Position numbers and translations under genes: made by a program. A stretch of DNA of 64,000 nucleotides from Hippophae tibetana (lineage: Eukaryota > Streptophyta > Magnoliopsida > Rosales > Elaeagnaceae), in NCBI GenBank assembly GCA_037013495.1, contig JAZDXN010000026.1, positions 2,418,001-2,482,000 of the forward strand, given 5' to 3'. This document shows, in pieces, positions 39,001 to 52,013 of the stretch. A model generated the notes under the pieces. It saw only the letters and a program-made list of their open reading frames with translations. It was not told the origin of the DNA and did no database searches. How positions within the stretch are numbered: the first letter of the stretch is position 1; the number at the start of each line of letters is the position of its first letter.

Positions 39001-40004
39001 AGAAGATGTCGTTCACAATTTCAAAAACAACAAAACATTTGGTAAATATAAGTTACAACTTTCAACGGAGATATCTTTTGACTCGGGTATCGAAACCACT
39101 ATTATAATATATCAAATCGAACCTCCTATCAAATTACACAATATGTTTTGGTGCCGTCCAGGAAAATCGTTTTTGTACCCAAATTACATCGTTTACATCA
39201 CTTAACGAGTGTTTAAAGTTTTTGACGCACCGTTTTCATTTTTCTTACTTCTGGTTTAATTCAATAGAGCTATACAGGAGATATTGGTGCGGACCTAGCT
39301 TTGTTTATTTATATTTCCAATAACTCTATTTGCTTCAAAAAAAAATAAGAGAAGAGAAAAAGAAAGAAGATGTCGTTCACAATTTCAAAAACAACAAAAC
39401 ATTTGGTAAATATAAGTTACAACTTTCAACGGAGATATCTTTTGACTCGGGTATCGAAACCACTATTATAATATATCAAATCGAAGCTCGTTTCAAATTA
39501 CACAATATGTTTTTCTACCGTCCAGGAAAATCGTTTTTGTACCCAAATTACATCGTTTACATCACTTAAAGAGTGTTGAAAGTTTTTGACGCACCATTTT
39601 CATTTTTCTTACTTCTGGTTTAATTCAATAGAGCTATACAGGAGATATTGGTGCGGACCTAGAGTTGTTTATTTATATTTTTAATAAGTGTGTATTCTTC
39701 CAAAAAAAATAAGAGAAGAGAAAAAGAAAGAAGATGTCGTTCACATTTTAAAAAAAAACAAAACATTTGGTAAATATTAGTTACAACTTTCAACGGAGAT
39801 ATCATTTGACTCGGGTATCGAAACCACTAGTATAATATATCAAATCGAAGCTCGTATCAAATTACACAATATGTTTTGGTCCCGACCAGGAAAATCATTT
39901 TTGTACCAAAATTATATCGTTTATATTACTTATCGAGTGTTTAAAGTTTTTGACGCACCATTTTCATTTTTCTTACTTCTGGTTTAATTCAATAGAGCTA
40001 TAGA
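36009..40004 (+). repeat. Higher-order repeat of 11 monomers, a-b-c-d-e-x-d-e-f-g-h
   Basis: Monomers start at 36009, 36374, 36737, 37102, 37463, 37826, 38189, 38550, 38913, 39277 and 39641. The monomer x at 37826 is unusual: a b-like start with AAGACAAGAG, then ACTATTCAAGTATATC, and a c-like 3' half. The first e (37463) has CCACTCTTATAAT and CCAAGCGTTTACAG. Both features return at 43280-45456, which ties the two regions together as duplicates. Confidence 0.9.
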
Positions 40005-41825
40005 GGAGATAATGGTGCCAACCTAGGGTTGTTTATTTATATTTCCAATAAGTCTCTTTTCTTCAAAAAAAAAATAGGAGAAGAGAAAAAGAAAGAGGAT
40101 GTCGTTTACATTTTCAAAAACAACAAAACATTTGGTAAATATAAGTTACAACTTTCAACGGAGATATCTTTTGACTCGGGTATCGAAACCACTATTATAA
40201 TATATCAAATCGAAGCTCGTATCAAATTACACAATATGTTTTGCTCCTACCTAGGAAAATCGTATTTGTACCCAAATTAGATCGTTTACATCACTTACCG
40301 AGTGTTTAAAGTTTTTGACGCACCATTTTCATTTTTCTTACTTCTGGTTTAATTCAATAGAGCTATACAGGAGATATTGGTGCCGAGCTAGGGTTGTTGA
40401 TTTATTTTTCCAATAAGTCTCTATTCTTCAAAAAAAATAAGAGAAGAGAAAAAGAAAGAGGATGTCGTTCACAATTTCAAAAACACCAAAACATTTGGTA
40501 AATATGTGTTACGACTTTCAACGAAGATATCTTTTGACTCGGGTATCGAAACCACTATTATAATATATCAAATCGAAGCTCGTATCAAATTACACAATAT
40601 ATTTTGGTCCCGCCCAGGAAAATCGTTTTTGTACCCAACTTAGATCGTTTACATCACTTACCAAGTGTTTACAGTTTTTGACGCACCGTTTTCATTTTTC
40701 TTACTTCTGGTTTAATTCAATAGAGCTATACAGAAGATATTGGTGCGGACCTAGCTTTGTTTATTTATATTTCCAATAACTCTGTTTGCTTCAAAAAAAA
40801 ATAAGAGAAGAGAAAAAGAAAGAAGATGTCGTTCACAATTTCAAAAACAACAAAACATTTGGTAAATATAAGTTACAACTTTCAACGGAGATATCTTTTG
40901 ACTCGGGTATCGAAACCACTATTATAATATATCAAATCGAACCTCCTATCAAATTACACAATATGTTTTGGTGCCGTCCAGGAAAATCGTTTTTGTACCC
41001 AAATTACATCGTTTACATCACTTAACGAGTGTTTAAAGTTTTTGACGCACCGTTTTCATTTTTCTTACTTCTGGTTTAATTCAATAGAGCTATACAGGAG
41101 ATATTGGTGCGGACCTAGCTTTGTTTATTTATATTTCCAATAACTCTATTTGCTTCAAAAAAAAATAAGAGAAGAGAAAAAGAAAGAAGATGTCGTTCAC
41201 AATTTCAAAAACAACAAAACATTTGGTAAATATAAGTTACAACTTTCAACGGAGATATCTTTTGACTCGGGTATCGAAACCACTATTATAATATATCAAA
41301 TCGAAGCTCGTTTCAAATTACACAATATGTTTTTCTACCGTCCAGGAAAATCGTTTTTGTACCCAAATTACATCGTTTACATCACTTAAAGAGTGTTGAA
41401 AGTTTTTGACGCACCATTTTCATTTTTCTTACTTCTGGTTTAATTCAATAGAGCTATACAGGAGATATTGGTGCGGACCTAGAGTTGTTTATTTATATTT
41501 TTAATAAGTGTGTATTCTTCCAAAAAAAATAAGAGAAGAGAAAAAGAAAGAAGATGTCGTTCACATTTTAAAAAAAAAACAAAACATTTGGTAAATATTA
41601 GTTACAACTTTCAACGGAGATATCATTTGACTCGGGTATCGAAACCACTAGTATAATATATCAAATCGAAGCTCGTATCAAATTACACAATATGTTTTGG
41701 TCCCGACCAGGAAAATCATTTTTGTACCAAAATTATATCGTTTATATTACTTATCGAGTGTTTAAAGTTTTTGACGCACCATTTTCATTTTTCTTACTTC
41801 TGGTTTAATTCAATAGAGCTATAGA
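40005..41825 (+). repeat. Higher-order repeat a-e-f-g-h, 5 monomers
   Basis: Monomers start at 40005, 40370, 40733, 41097 and 41461. The unit is explained by a tandem duplication: e-f-g-h-a at 38550-40369 (1820 bp) is repeated at 40370-42190 (1821 bp). The e monomers at 38550 and 40370 both begin GCCGAGCTAGGG rather than the usual GCCGACCTAGGG, which supports this reading. Confidence 0.9.
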
Positions 41826-44800
41826 GGAGATAATGGTGCCAACCTAGGGTTGTTTATTTATATTTCCAATAAGTCTCTTTTCTTCAAAAAAAAAATAGGA
41901 GAAGAGAAAAAGAAAGAGGATGTCGTTTACATTTTCAAAAACAACAAAACATTTGGTAAATATAAGTTACAACTTTCAACGGAGATATCTTTTGACTCGG
42001 GTATCGAAACCACTATTATAATATATCAAATCGAAGCTCATATCAAATTACACAATATGTTTTGCTCCCACCTAGGAAAATCGTATTTGTACCCAAATTA
42101 GATCGTTTACATCACTTACCGAGTGTTTAAAGTTTTTGACGCACCATTTTCATTTTTCTTACTTCTGGTTTAATTCAATAGAGCTATACAGGAGATATTG
42201 GTGCCGAGCTAGGGTTGTTGATTTATATTTCCAATAAGTCTCTATTCTTCAAAAAAAATAAGAGAAGAGAAAAAGAAAGAGGATGTCGTTCACATTTTCA
42301 AAAACAACAAAACATTTGGTAAATATGAGTTACAACTTTCAATGGAGATATCTTTTGACACGGGTATCGAAACCACTATTATAATATATCAAATTGAAGT
42401 TGGTATCAAATTACACAATATATATTGGCCCCGCCCAGGAAAATCGGTTTTGTACCTAAATTACGTCGTTTACATCACTTACCGAGTGTTTAAAGTTTTT
42501 TACGCACCATTTTCATTTTTCTTACTTCTGGTTTAATTCAATAGAGCTATACAGGAGATATTGGTGCCGACCTAGGGTTGTTGATTTATATTTCCAATAA
42601 GTCTCTATTCTTCAAAAAAAAAATAAGAGAAGAGAAAAAGAAAGAGGATGTCGTTCACAATTTCAAAAACACCAAAACATTTGGTAAATATGTGTTACGA
42701 CTTTCAACGGAGATATCTTTTGACTCGGGTATCGAAACCACTATTATAATATATCAAATCGAAGCTCGTATCAAATTACACAATATATTTTGGTCCCGCC
42801 CAGGAAAATCGTTTTTGTACCCAAATTACATCGTTTACATCACTTAACGAGTGTTTAAAGTTTTTGACGCACCGTTTTCATTTTTCTTACTTCTGGTTTA
42901 ATTCAATAGAGCTATACAAGAGATATTGGTGCGGACCTAGCTTTGTTTATTTATATTTCCAATAACTCTGTTTGCTTCAAAAAAAATAAGAGAAGAGAAA
43001 AAGAAAAAAGATGTCGTTCACAATTTCATAAACAACAAAAATTTGGTAAATATAAGTTACAACTTTCAACGGATATATCTTTTGACTCGAGTATCGAAAC
43101 CACTATTATAATATACCAAATCGAAGCTCATATCAAATTACACAATATATTTTGGTCCCGCCCAAGAAAATCGTTTTGTACCCAAATTACATCGTTTACA
43201 TCACTTAACGAGTGTTTAAAGTTTTTGACGCACCATTTTCATTTTTCTTACTTCTGGTTTAATTCAATAGAGCTATACAGGAGATATTGGTGCCGACCTA
43301 GGGTTGTTGATTTATTTTTCCAATAAGTCTCTATTCTTCAAAAAAAATAAGAGAAGAGAAAAAGAAAGAGGATGTCGTTCACAATTTCAAAAACACCAAA
43401 ACATTTGGTAAATATGTGTTACGACTTTCAACGGAGATATCTTTTGACTCGGGTATCGAAACCACTCTTATAATATATCAAATCGAAGCTCGTATCAAAT
43501 TACACAATATATTTTGGTCCCGCCCAGGAAAATCGTTTTTGTACCCAACTTAGATCGTTTACATCACTTACCAAGCGTTTACAGTTTTTGACGCACCGTT
43601 TTCATTTTTCTTACTTCTGGTTTAATTCAATAGAGCTATACAGGAGATATTGGTGCCGAGCTAGGGTTGTTGATTTATATTTCCAATAAGTCTCTATTCT
43701 TCAAAAAAAATAAGACAAGAGAAAAAGAAAGAGGATGTCGTTCACATTTTCAAAAACAACAAAACATTTGGTAAATATGAGTTACAACTTTCAATGGAGA
43801 TATCTTTTGACACGGGTATCGAAACCACTATTATAATATATCAAATTAAAGTTGGTATCAAATTACACAATATATATTGGCCCCGCCCAGGAAAATCGTT
43901 TTTGTACCTAAATTACGTCGTTTACATCACTTACCGAGTGTTTAAAGTTTTTTACGCACCATTTTCATTTTTCTTACTTCTGGTTTAATTCAATAGAGCT
44001 ATACAGGAGATATTGGTGCCGACCTAGGGTTGTTGATTTATATTTCCAATAAGTCTCTATTCTTCAAAAAAAAAATAAGAGAAGAGAAAAAGAAAGAGGA
44101 TGTCGTTCACAATTTCAAAAACACCAAACATTTGGTAAATATGTGTTACGACTTTCAACGGAGATATCTTTTGACTCGGGTATCGAAACCACTATTATAA
44201 TATATCAAATCGAAGCTCGTATCAAATTACACAATATATTTTGGTCCCGCCCAGGAAAATCGTTTTTGTACCCAAATTACATCGTTTACATCACTTAACG
44301 AGTGTTTAAAGTTTTTGACGCACCGTTTTCATTTTTCTTACTTCTGGTTTAATTCAATAGAGCTATACAAGAGATATTGGTGCGGACCTAGCTTTGTTTA
44401 TTTATATTTCCAATAACTCTGTTTGCTTCAAAAAAAATAAGAGAAGAGAAAAAGAAAAAAGATGTCGTTCACAATTTCATAAACAACAAAAATTTGGTAA
44501 ATATAAGTTACAACTTTCAACGGATATATCTTTTGACTCGAGTATCGAAATCACTATTATAATATACCAAATCGAAGCTCATATCAAATTACACAATATA
44601 TTTTGGTCCCGCCCAAGAAAATCGTTTTGTACCCAAATTACATCGTTTACATCACTTAACGAGTGTTTAAAGTTTTTGACGCACCATTTTCATTTTTCTT
44701 ACTTCTGGTTTAATTCAATAGAGCTATACAGGAGATATTGGTGCCGACCTAGGGTTGTTGATTTATTTTTCCAATAAGTCTCTATTCTTCAAAAAAAATA

Positions 44801-47271
44801 AGAGAAGAGAAAAAGAAAGAGGATGTCGTTCACAATTTCAAAAACACCAAAACATTTGGTAAATATGTGTTACGACTTTCAACGGAGATATCTTTTGACT
44901 CGGGTATCGAAACCACTCTTATAATATATCAAATCGAAGCTCGTATCAAATTACACAATATATTTTGGTCCCGCCCAGGAAAATCGTTTTTGTACCCAAC
45001 TTAGATCGTTTACATCACTTACCAAGCGTTTACAGTTTTTGACGCACCGTTTTCATTTTTCTTACTTCTGGTTTAATTCAATAGAGCTATACAGGAGATA
45101 TTGGTGCCGAGCTAGGGTTGTTGATTTATATTTCCAATAAGTCTCTATTCTTCAAAAAAAATAAGACAAGAGAAAAAGAAAGAGGATGTCGTTCACATTT
45201 TCAAAAACAACAAAACATTTGGTAAATATAAGTTACAACTTTCAACGGAGATATCTTTTGACTCGGGTATCGAAACCACTATTCAAGTATATCAAATCGA
45301 AGCTCGTATCAAATTACACAATATATTTTGGTCCCGCCCAGGAAAATCGTTTTTGTACCCAAATTACATCGTTTACATCACTTAACGAGTGTTTAAAGTT
45401 TTTGACGCACCGTTTTCATTTTTCTTACTTCTGGTTTAATTCAATAGAGCTATACAAGAGATATTGGTGCGGACCTAGCTTTGTTTATTTATATTTCCAA
45501 TAACTCTGTTTGCTTCAAAAAAAATAAGAGAAGAGAAAAAGAAAAAAGATATCGTTCACAATTTCATAAACAACAAAAATTTGGTAAATATAAGTTACAA
45601 CTTTCAACGGATATATCTTTTGACTCGAGTATCGAAACCACTATTATAGTATACCAAATCGAAGCTCATATCAAATTACACAATATATTTTGGTCCCGCC
45701 CAAGAAAATCGTTTTGTACCCAAATTACATCGTTTACATCACTTAACGAGTGTTTAAAGTTTTTGACGCACCATTTTCATTTTTCTTACTTCTGGTTTAA
45801 TTCAATAGAGCTATACAGGAGATATTGGTGCCGACCTAGGGTTGTTGATTTATTTTTCCAATAAGTCTCTATTCTTCAAAAAAAATAAGAGAAGAGAAAA
45901 AGAAAGACGATGTCGTTCACAATTTCAAAAACACCAAAACATTTGGTAAATATGTGTTACGACTTTCAACGAAGATATCTTTTGACTCGGGTATCGAAAC
46001 CACTATTATAATATATCAAATCGAAGCTCGTATCAAATTACACAATATATTTTGGTCCCGCCCAGGAAAATCGTTTTTGTACCCAACTTAGATCGTTTAC
46101 ATCACTTACCAAGTGTTTACAGTTTTTGACGCACCGTTTTCATTTTTCTTACTTCTGGTTTAATTCAATAGAGCTATACAGAAGATATTGGTGCGGACCT
46201 AGCTTTGTTTATTTATATTTCCAATAACTCTGTTTGCTTCAAAAAAAAATAAGAGAAGAGAAAAAGAAAGAAGATGTCGTTCACAATTTCAAAAACAACA
46301 AAACATTTGGTAAATATAAGTTACAACTTTCAACGGAGATATCTTTTGACTCGGGTATCGAAACCACTATTATAATATATCAAATCGAACCTCCTATCAA
46401 ATTACACAATATGTTTTGGTCCCGTCCAGGAAAATCGTTTTTGTACCCAAATTACATCGTTTACATCACTTAACGAGTGTTTAAAGTTTTTGACGCACCG
46501 TTTTCATTTTTCTTACTTCTGGTTTAATTCAATAGAGCTATACAGGAGATATTGGTGCGGACCTAGCTTTGTTTATTTATATTTCCAATAACTCTGTTTG
46601 CTTCAAAAAAAATAAGAGAAGAGAAAAAGAAAGAAGATGTCGTTCACAATTTCAAAAACAACAAAACATTTGGTAAATATAAGTTACAACTTTCAACGGA
46701 GATATCTTTTGACTCGGGTATCGAAACCACTATTATAATATATCAAATCGAAGCTCGTTTCAAATTACACAATATGTTTTTCTACCGTCCAGGAAAATCG
46801 TTTTTGTACCCAAATTACATCGTTTACATCACTTAAAGAGTGTTGAAAGTTTTTGACGCACCATTTTCATTTTTCTTACTTCTGGTTTAATTCAATAGAG
46901 CTATACAGGAGATATTGGTGCGGACCTAGAGTTGTTTATTTATATTTTTAATAAGTGTGTATTCTTCCAAAAAAAATAAGAGAAGAGAAAAAGAAAGAAG
47001 ATGTCGTTCACATTTTAAAAAAAAACAAAACATTTGGTAAATATTAGTTACAACTTTCAACGGAGATATCATTTGACTCGGGTATCGAAACCACTAGTAT
47101 AATATATCAAATCGAAGCTCGTATCAAATTACACAATATGTTTTGGTCCCGACCAGGAAAATCATTTTTGTACCAAAATTATATCGTTTATATTACTTAT
47201 CGAGTGTTTAAAGTTTTTGACGCACCATTTTCATTTTTCTTACTTCTGGTTTAATTCAATAGAGCTATAGA
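41826..47271 (+). repeat. Higher-order repeat of 15 monomers, a-b-c-d-e-b-c-d-e-x-d-e-f-g-h
   Basis: Monomers start at 41826, 42191, 42554, 42919, 43280, 43643, 44006, 44370, 44731, 45094, 45457, 45818, 46181, 46545 and 46908. The first five match 36009-37825 (offset 5817 bp). The last six, with the following a monomer, match 37826-40369 (offset 7268 bp). The four between them are an extra copy of b-c-d-e. Differences from the older copies are isolated bases. Confidence 0.9.
43643..45093 (+). repeat. Extra b-c-d-e tetramer inside the 15-monomer unit
   Basis: This 1451-bp block duplicates 42191-43642 next to it. Its first monomer has the AAGACAAGAG variant of monomer x (45094 and 37826) at its 5' end and a b body after that, so the duplication probably joined an x-like start to a b monomer. 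Its c monomer (44006) has lost one A in ACACCAAACATTTGG. Confidence 0.85.
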
Positions 47272-49451
47272 GGAGATAATGGTGCCAACCTAGGGTTGTT
47301 TATTTATATTTCCAATAAGTCTCTTTTCTTCAAAAAAAAAATAGGAGAAGAGAAAAAGAAAGAGGATGTCGTTTACATTTTCAAAAACAACAAAACATTT
47401 GGTAAATATAAGTTACAACTTTCAACGGAGATATCTTTTGACTCGGGTATCGAAACCACTATTATAATATATCAAATCGAAGCTCGTATCAAATTACACA
47501 ATATGTTTTGCTCCTACCTAGGAAAATCGTATTTGTACCCAAATTAGATCGTTTACATCACTTACCGAGTGTTTAAAGTTTTTGACGCACCATTTTCATT
47601 TTTCTTACTTCTGGTCTAATTCAATAGAGCTATACAGGAGATATTGGTGCCGAGCTAGGGTTGTTGATTTATATTTCCAATAAGTCTCAATTCTTCAAAA
47701 AAAATAAGAGAAGAGAAAAAGAAAGAGGATGTCGTTCACATTTTCAAAAACAACAAAACATTTGGTAAATATGAGTTACAACTTTCAATGGAGATATCTT
47801 TTGACACGGGTATCGAAACCACTATTATAATATATCAAATTGAAGTTGGTATCAAATTACACAATATATATTGGCCCCGCCCAGGAAAATCGTTTTTGTA
47901 CCTAAATTACGTCGTTTACATCACTTACCAAGTGTTTAAAGTTTTTTACGCACCATTTTCATTTTTCTTACTTCTGGTTTAATTCAATAGAGCTATACAG
48001 GAGATATTGGTGCCGACCTAGGGTTGTTGATTTATATTTCCAATAAGTCTCTATTCTTCAAAAAAAAATAAGAGAAGAGAAAAAGAAAGAGGATGTCGTT
48101 CACAATTTCAAAAACACCAAAACATTTGGTAAATATGTGTTACGACTTTCAACGGAGATATCTTTTGACTCGGGTATCGAAACCACTATTATAATATATC
48201 AAATCGAAGCTCGTATCAAATTACACAATATATTTTGGTCCCGCCCAGGAAAATCGTTTTTGTACCCAAATTACATCGTTTACATCACTTAACGAGTGTT
48301 TAAAGTTTTTGACGCACCGTTTTCATTTTTCTTACTTCTGGTTTAATTCAATAGAGCTATACAAGAGATATTGGTGCGGACCTAGCTTTGTTTATTTATA
48401 TTTCCAATAACTCTGTTTGCTTCAAAAAAAATAAGAGAAGAGAAAAAGAAAAAAGATGTCGTTCACAATTTCATAAACAACAAAAATTTGGTAAATATAA
48501 GTTACAACTTTACAACGGATATAGCTTTTGACTCGAGTATCGAAACCACTATTATAATATACCAAATCGAAGCTCATATCAAATTACACAATATATTTTG
48601 GTCCCGCCCAAGAAAATCGTTTTGTATCCAAATTACATCGTTTACATCACTTAAAGAGTGTTGAAAGTTTTTGACGCACCATTTTCATTTTTCTTACTTC
48701 TGGTTTAATTCAATAGAGCTATACAGGAGATATTGGTGCCGACCAAGGGTTGTTGATTTATTTTTCCAATAAGTCTCTATTCTTCAAAAAAAATAAGAGA
48801 AGAGAAAAAGAAAGAGGATGTCGTTCACAATTTCAAAAACACCAAAACATTTGGTAAATATGTGTTACGACTTTCAACGGAGATATCTTTTGACTCGGGT
48901 ATCGAAACCACTCTTATAATATATCAAATCGAAGCTCGTATCAAATTACACAATATATTTTAGTCCCGCCCAGGAAAATCGTTTTTGTACCCAACTTAGA
49001 TCGTTTACATCACTTACCAAGTGTTTACAGTTTTTGACGCACCGTTTTCATTTTTCTTACTTCTGGTTTAATTCAATAGAGCTATAAAGAAGATATTGGT
49101 GCGGACCTAGCTTTGTTTATTTATATTTCCAATAACTCTGTTTGCTTCAAAAAAAATAAGAGAAGAGAAAAAGAAAGAAGATGTCGTTCACAATTTCAAA
49201 AACAACAAAACATTTGGTAAATATAAGTTACAACTTTCAACGGAGATATCTTTTGACTCGGGTATCGAAACCACTATTATAATATATCAAATCGAACCTC
49301 CTATCAAATTACACAATATGTTTTGGTCCCGTCCAGGAAAATCGTTTTTGTACCCAAATTACATCGTTTACATCACTTAACGAGTGTTTAAAATTTTTGA
49401 CGCACCGTTTTCATTTTTCTTACTTCTGGTTTAATTCAATAGAGCTATACA
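47272..49451 (+). repeat. Last, incomplete a-b-c-d-e-f version
   Basis: Monomers start at 47272, 47637, 48000, 48364, 48726 and 49089. Types run a to f in order, but no g or h follows; the next monomer at 49452 opens like f or d and ends like a d variant. The d monomer at 48364 has an inserted base (CTTTACAACGG) and a changed GGATATAGC, and the e monomer has GACCAAGGG. These private variants suggest it has not been homogenised recently. Confidence 0.85.
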
Positions 49452-50180
49452 GAAGATAATGGTGCGGACCTAGCTTTGTTTAAGTATATTTCCAATAACT
49501 CTGTTTGCTTCAAAAAAAAATAAGAGAAGAGAAAAAGAAAGAAGATGTCGTTCACAATTTCAAAAACAACAAAACATTTGGTAAATATAAGTTACAACTT
49601 TCAACGGAGATATCTTTTGACTCGGGTATCGAAACCACTATTACAATATACCAAATCGAAGCTCATATCAAATTACACAATATATTTTGGTCCCGCCCAA
49701 GAAAATCGTTTTTGTACCCAAATTACATCGTTTACATCACTTAACGTGTGTTTAAAGTTTTTGACGCACCATTTCAATTTTTCTTACTTCTGGTTTAATT
49801 CAATAGAGCTATACAAGAGATATTGGTGCGGACCTAGAGTTGTTTATTTATATTTTTAATAAGTCTCTTTTCTTTAAAATAAAAAATAAGAGAAGAGAAA
49901 AAGAAAGAAGATGTCGTTCACATTTTCAAAAATAACAAAAGATTTGGTAAATATGAGTTACAACTTTCAACGGAGATATCTTTGGACTCGAGATTCAAAA
50001 CCACTATTATAATATATCAAATTGAAGCTCATATCAAATTACACAATATATTTGGTGCCGCCCAAGAAAATCGTTTTTGTACACAAATTACATCGTTTAC
50101 ATCACTTACCGAGTGTTTAAAGTTTTTGACGCACCATTTTCATTTTTCTTACTTCTGGTTTAATTCAATAGAGCTATACC
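49452..50180 (+). repeat. Two-monomer segment, copy 1 (matches 54562-55277)
   Basis: Monomers start at 49452 and 49816. The first carries TTACAATATACC, TTAACGTGTG and CCATTTCAATTTTTC, a set found again only in the monomer at 54562. The second opens with TTTAAAATAAAAAATAAG, as does the monomer at 54925. The start-to-start offset is 5110 bp, 14 monomers. TTTAAGTATATTTCC near 49480 is a private change. Confidence 0.82.
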
Positions 50181-52013
50181 TGAGATATTGGTGCGGACCT
50201 AGGTTTGTTTATTTATATTTCTAATAAGTCTCTATTCTTCAAAAAAAATAAGAGAAGTGAAAAAGAAAGTGGATGTCGTTCACATTTTCAAAAACAACAA
50301 AACATTTGGTAAATATGAGTTACAACTTTCAACGGAGATATCTTTTAACTCGGGTATCGAAACCACTATTATAATATATCAAATCGAAGCTCGTATCAAA
50401 TTACACAATATGTTTTTCTCCTGTCCAGGAAAATCGTTTTTGTACCCAAATTACATCGTTTATATCACTTAAAGAGTGTTGAAAGTTTTTGACGCACCAT
50501 TTTCATTTTTCTTACTTCTGGTTTAATTCAATAGAGCTATACAGGAGATATTGGTGCGGACTTAGCTTTGTTTATTTATATTTCCAATAACCCTGTTTTC
50601 TTCAAAAAAAAAAAATATAAGAGAAGAGAAGAGATAAAGAAAGAGGTTGTCGTTCACATTTTCAAAAATAACAAAAGATTTGGTAAATATGAGTTACAAC
50701 TTTCAACGGAGATATCTTTTGACTCGGGATTCAAAACCACTATTATAATATATCAAATTGAAGCTCATATCAAATTACACAATATATTTTGTGCCGCCCA
50801 AGAAAATCGTTTTTGTACACAAATTACATCGTTTACATCACTTACCGAGTGTTTAAAGTTTTTGACGAACCATTTTCATTTTTCTTACTTCTGGTTTAAT
50901 TCAATAGAGCTATACATGAGATATTGGTGCGGACCTAGGTTTGTTTATTTATATTTCTAATAAGTCTCTATTCTTCAAAAAAAATAAGAGATGTGAAAAA
51001 GAAAGTAGATGTCGTTCACATTTTCAAAAACAACAAAACATTTGGTAAATATGAGTTACAACTTTCAACGGAGATATCTTTTAACTCGGGTATCGAAACC
51101 ACTATTATAATATATCAAATCGAAGCTCGTATCAAATTACACAATATGTTTTTCTCCTGTCAGGAAAATCGTTTTTGTACCCAAATTACATCGTTTACAT
51201 CACTTAAAGAGTGTTGAAAGTTTTTGACGCACCATTTTCATTTTTCTTACTTCTGGTTTAATTCAATAGAGCTATACAGGAGATATTGGTGCAGACCTAG
51301 CTTTGTTTATTTATATTTCCAATAACCCTATTTTCTTCAAAAAAAAAATATAAGAGAAGAGAAGAGAAAAAGAAAGAGGTTGTCGTTCACATTTTCAAAA
51401 ATAACAAAAGATTTGGTAAATATGAGTTACAACTTTCAACGGAGATATCTTTTGACTCGGGATTCAAAACCACTATTATAATATATCAAATTGAAGCTCA
51501 TATCAAATTACACAATATATTTGGTGCCGCCCAAGAAAATCTTTTTTGTACACAAATTACATCGTTTACATCACTTACCGAGTGTTTAAAGTTTTTGACG
51601 AACCATTTTCATTTTTCTTACTTCTGGTTTAATTCAATAGAGCTATACATGAGATAATGGTGCGGACCTAGGTTTGTTTATTTATATTTCCAATAAGTCT
51701 CTATTCTTCAAAAAAAAATAAGAGAAGAGAAAAAGAAAGTGGATGTCGTTCACATTTTCAAAAACAACAAAACATTTGGTAAATATGTGTTCCAACTTTC
51801 AACATAGATATCTTTTGACTCGGGTATCGAAACCACTATTATAATATATCAAATCGAAGCTCGTATCAAATTACACAATATGTTTTTCTACCGTCCAGGA
51901 AAATCGTTTTTGTACCCAAATTACATCGTTTACATCACTTAAAGAGTGTTGAAAGTTTTTGACGCACCATTTTCATTTTTCTTACTTCTGGTTTAATTCA
52001 ATAGAGCTATACA
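50181..52013 (+). repeat. Alternating short and long monomers
   Basis: Monomers start at 50181, 50544, 50917, 51279 and 51650, with lengths 363, 373, 362, 371 and 364 bp. The long ones carry an extra GAGAA in the polypurine tract and additional A residues (AAAATATAAGAG), and have GGATTCAAAACC and GACGAACC. The short ones have AAAGTGGATG or AAAGTAGATG. The dimer period is about 735 bp. The 373-bp monomer is the longest in the window. Confidence 0.88.

Noticed and set aside
21452..47636. Treating near-identical blocks as proven biological copies
   Set aside because: Recent tandem duplications and assembly duplications look the same in a consensus; without spanning reads the exact copy numbers are provisional, although the block structure itself is plain in the text.
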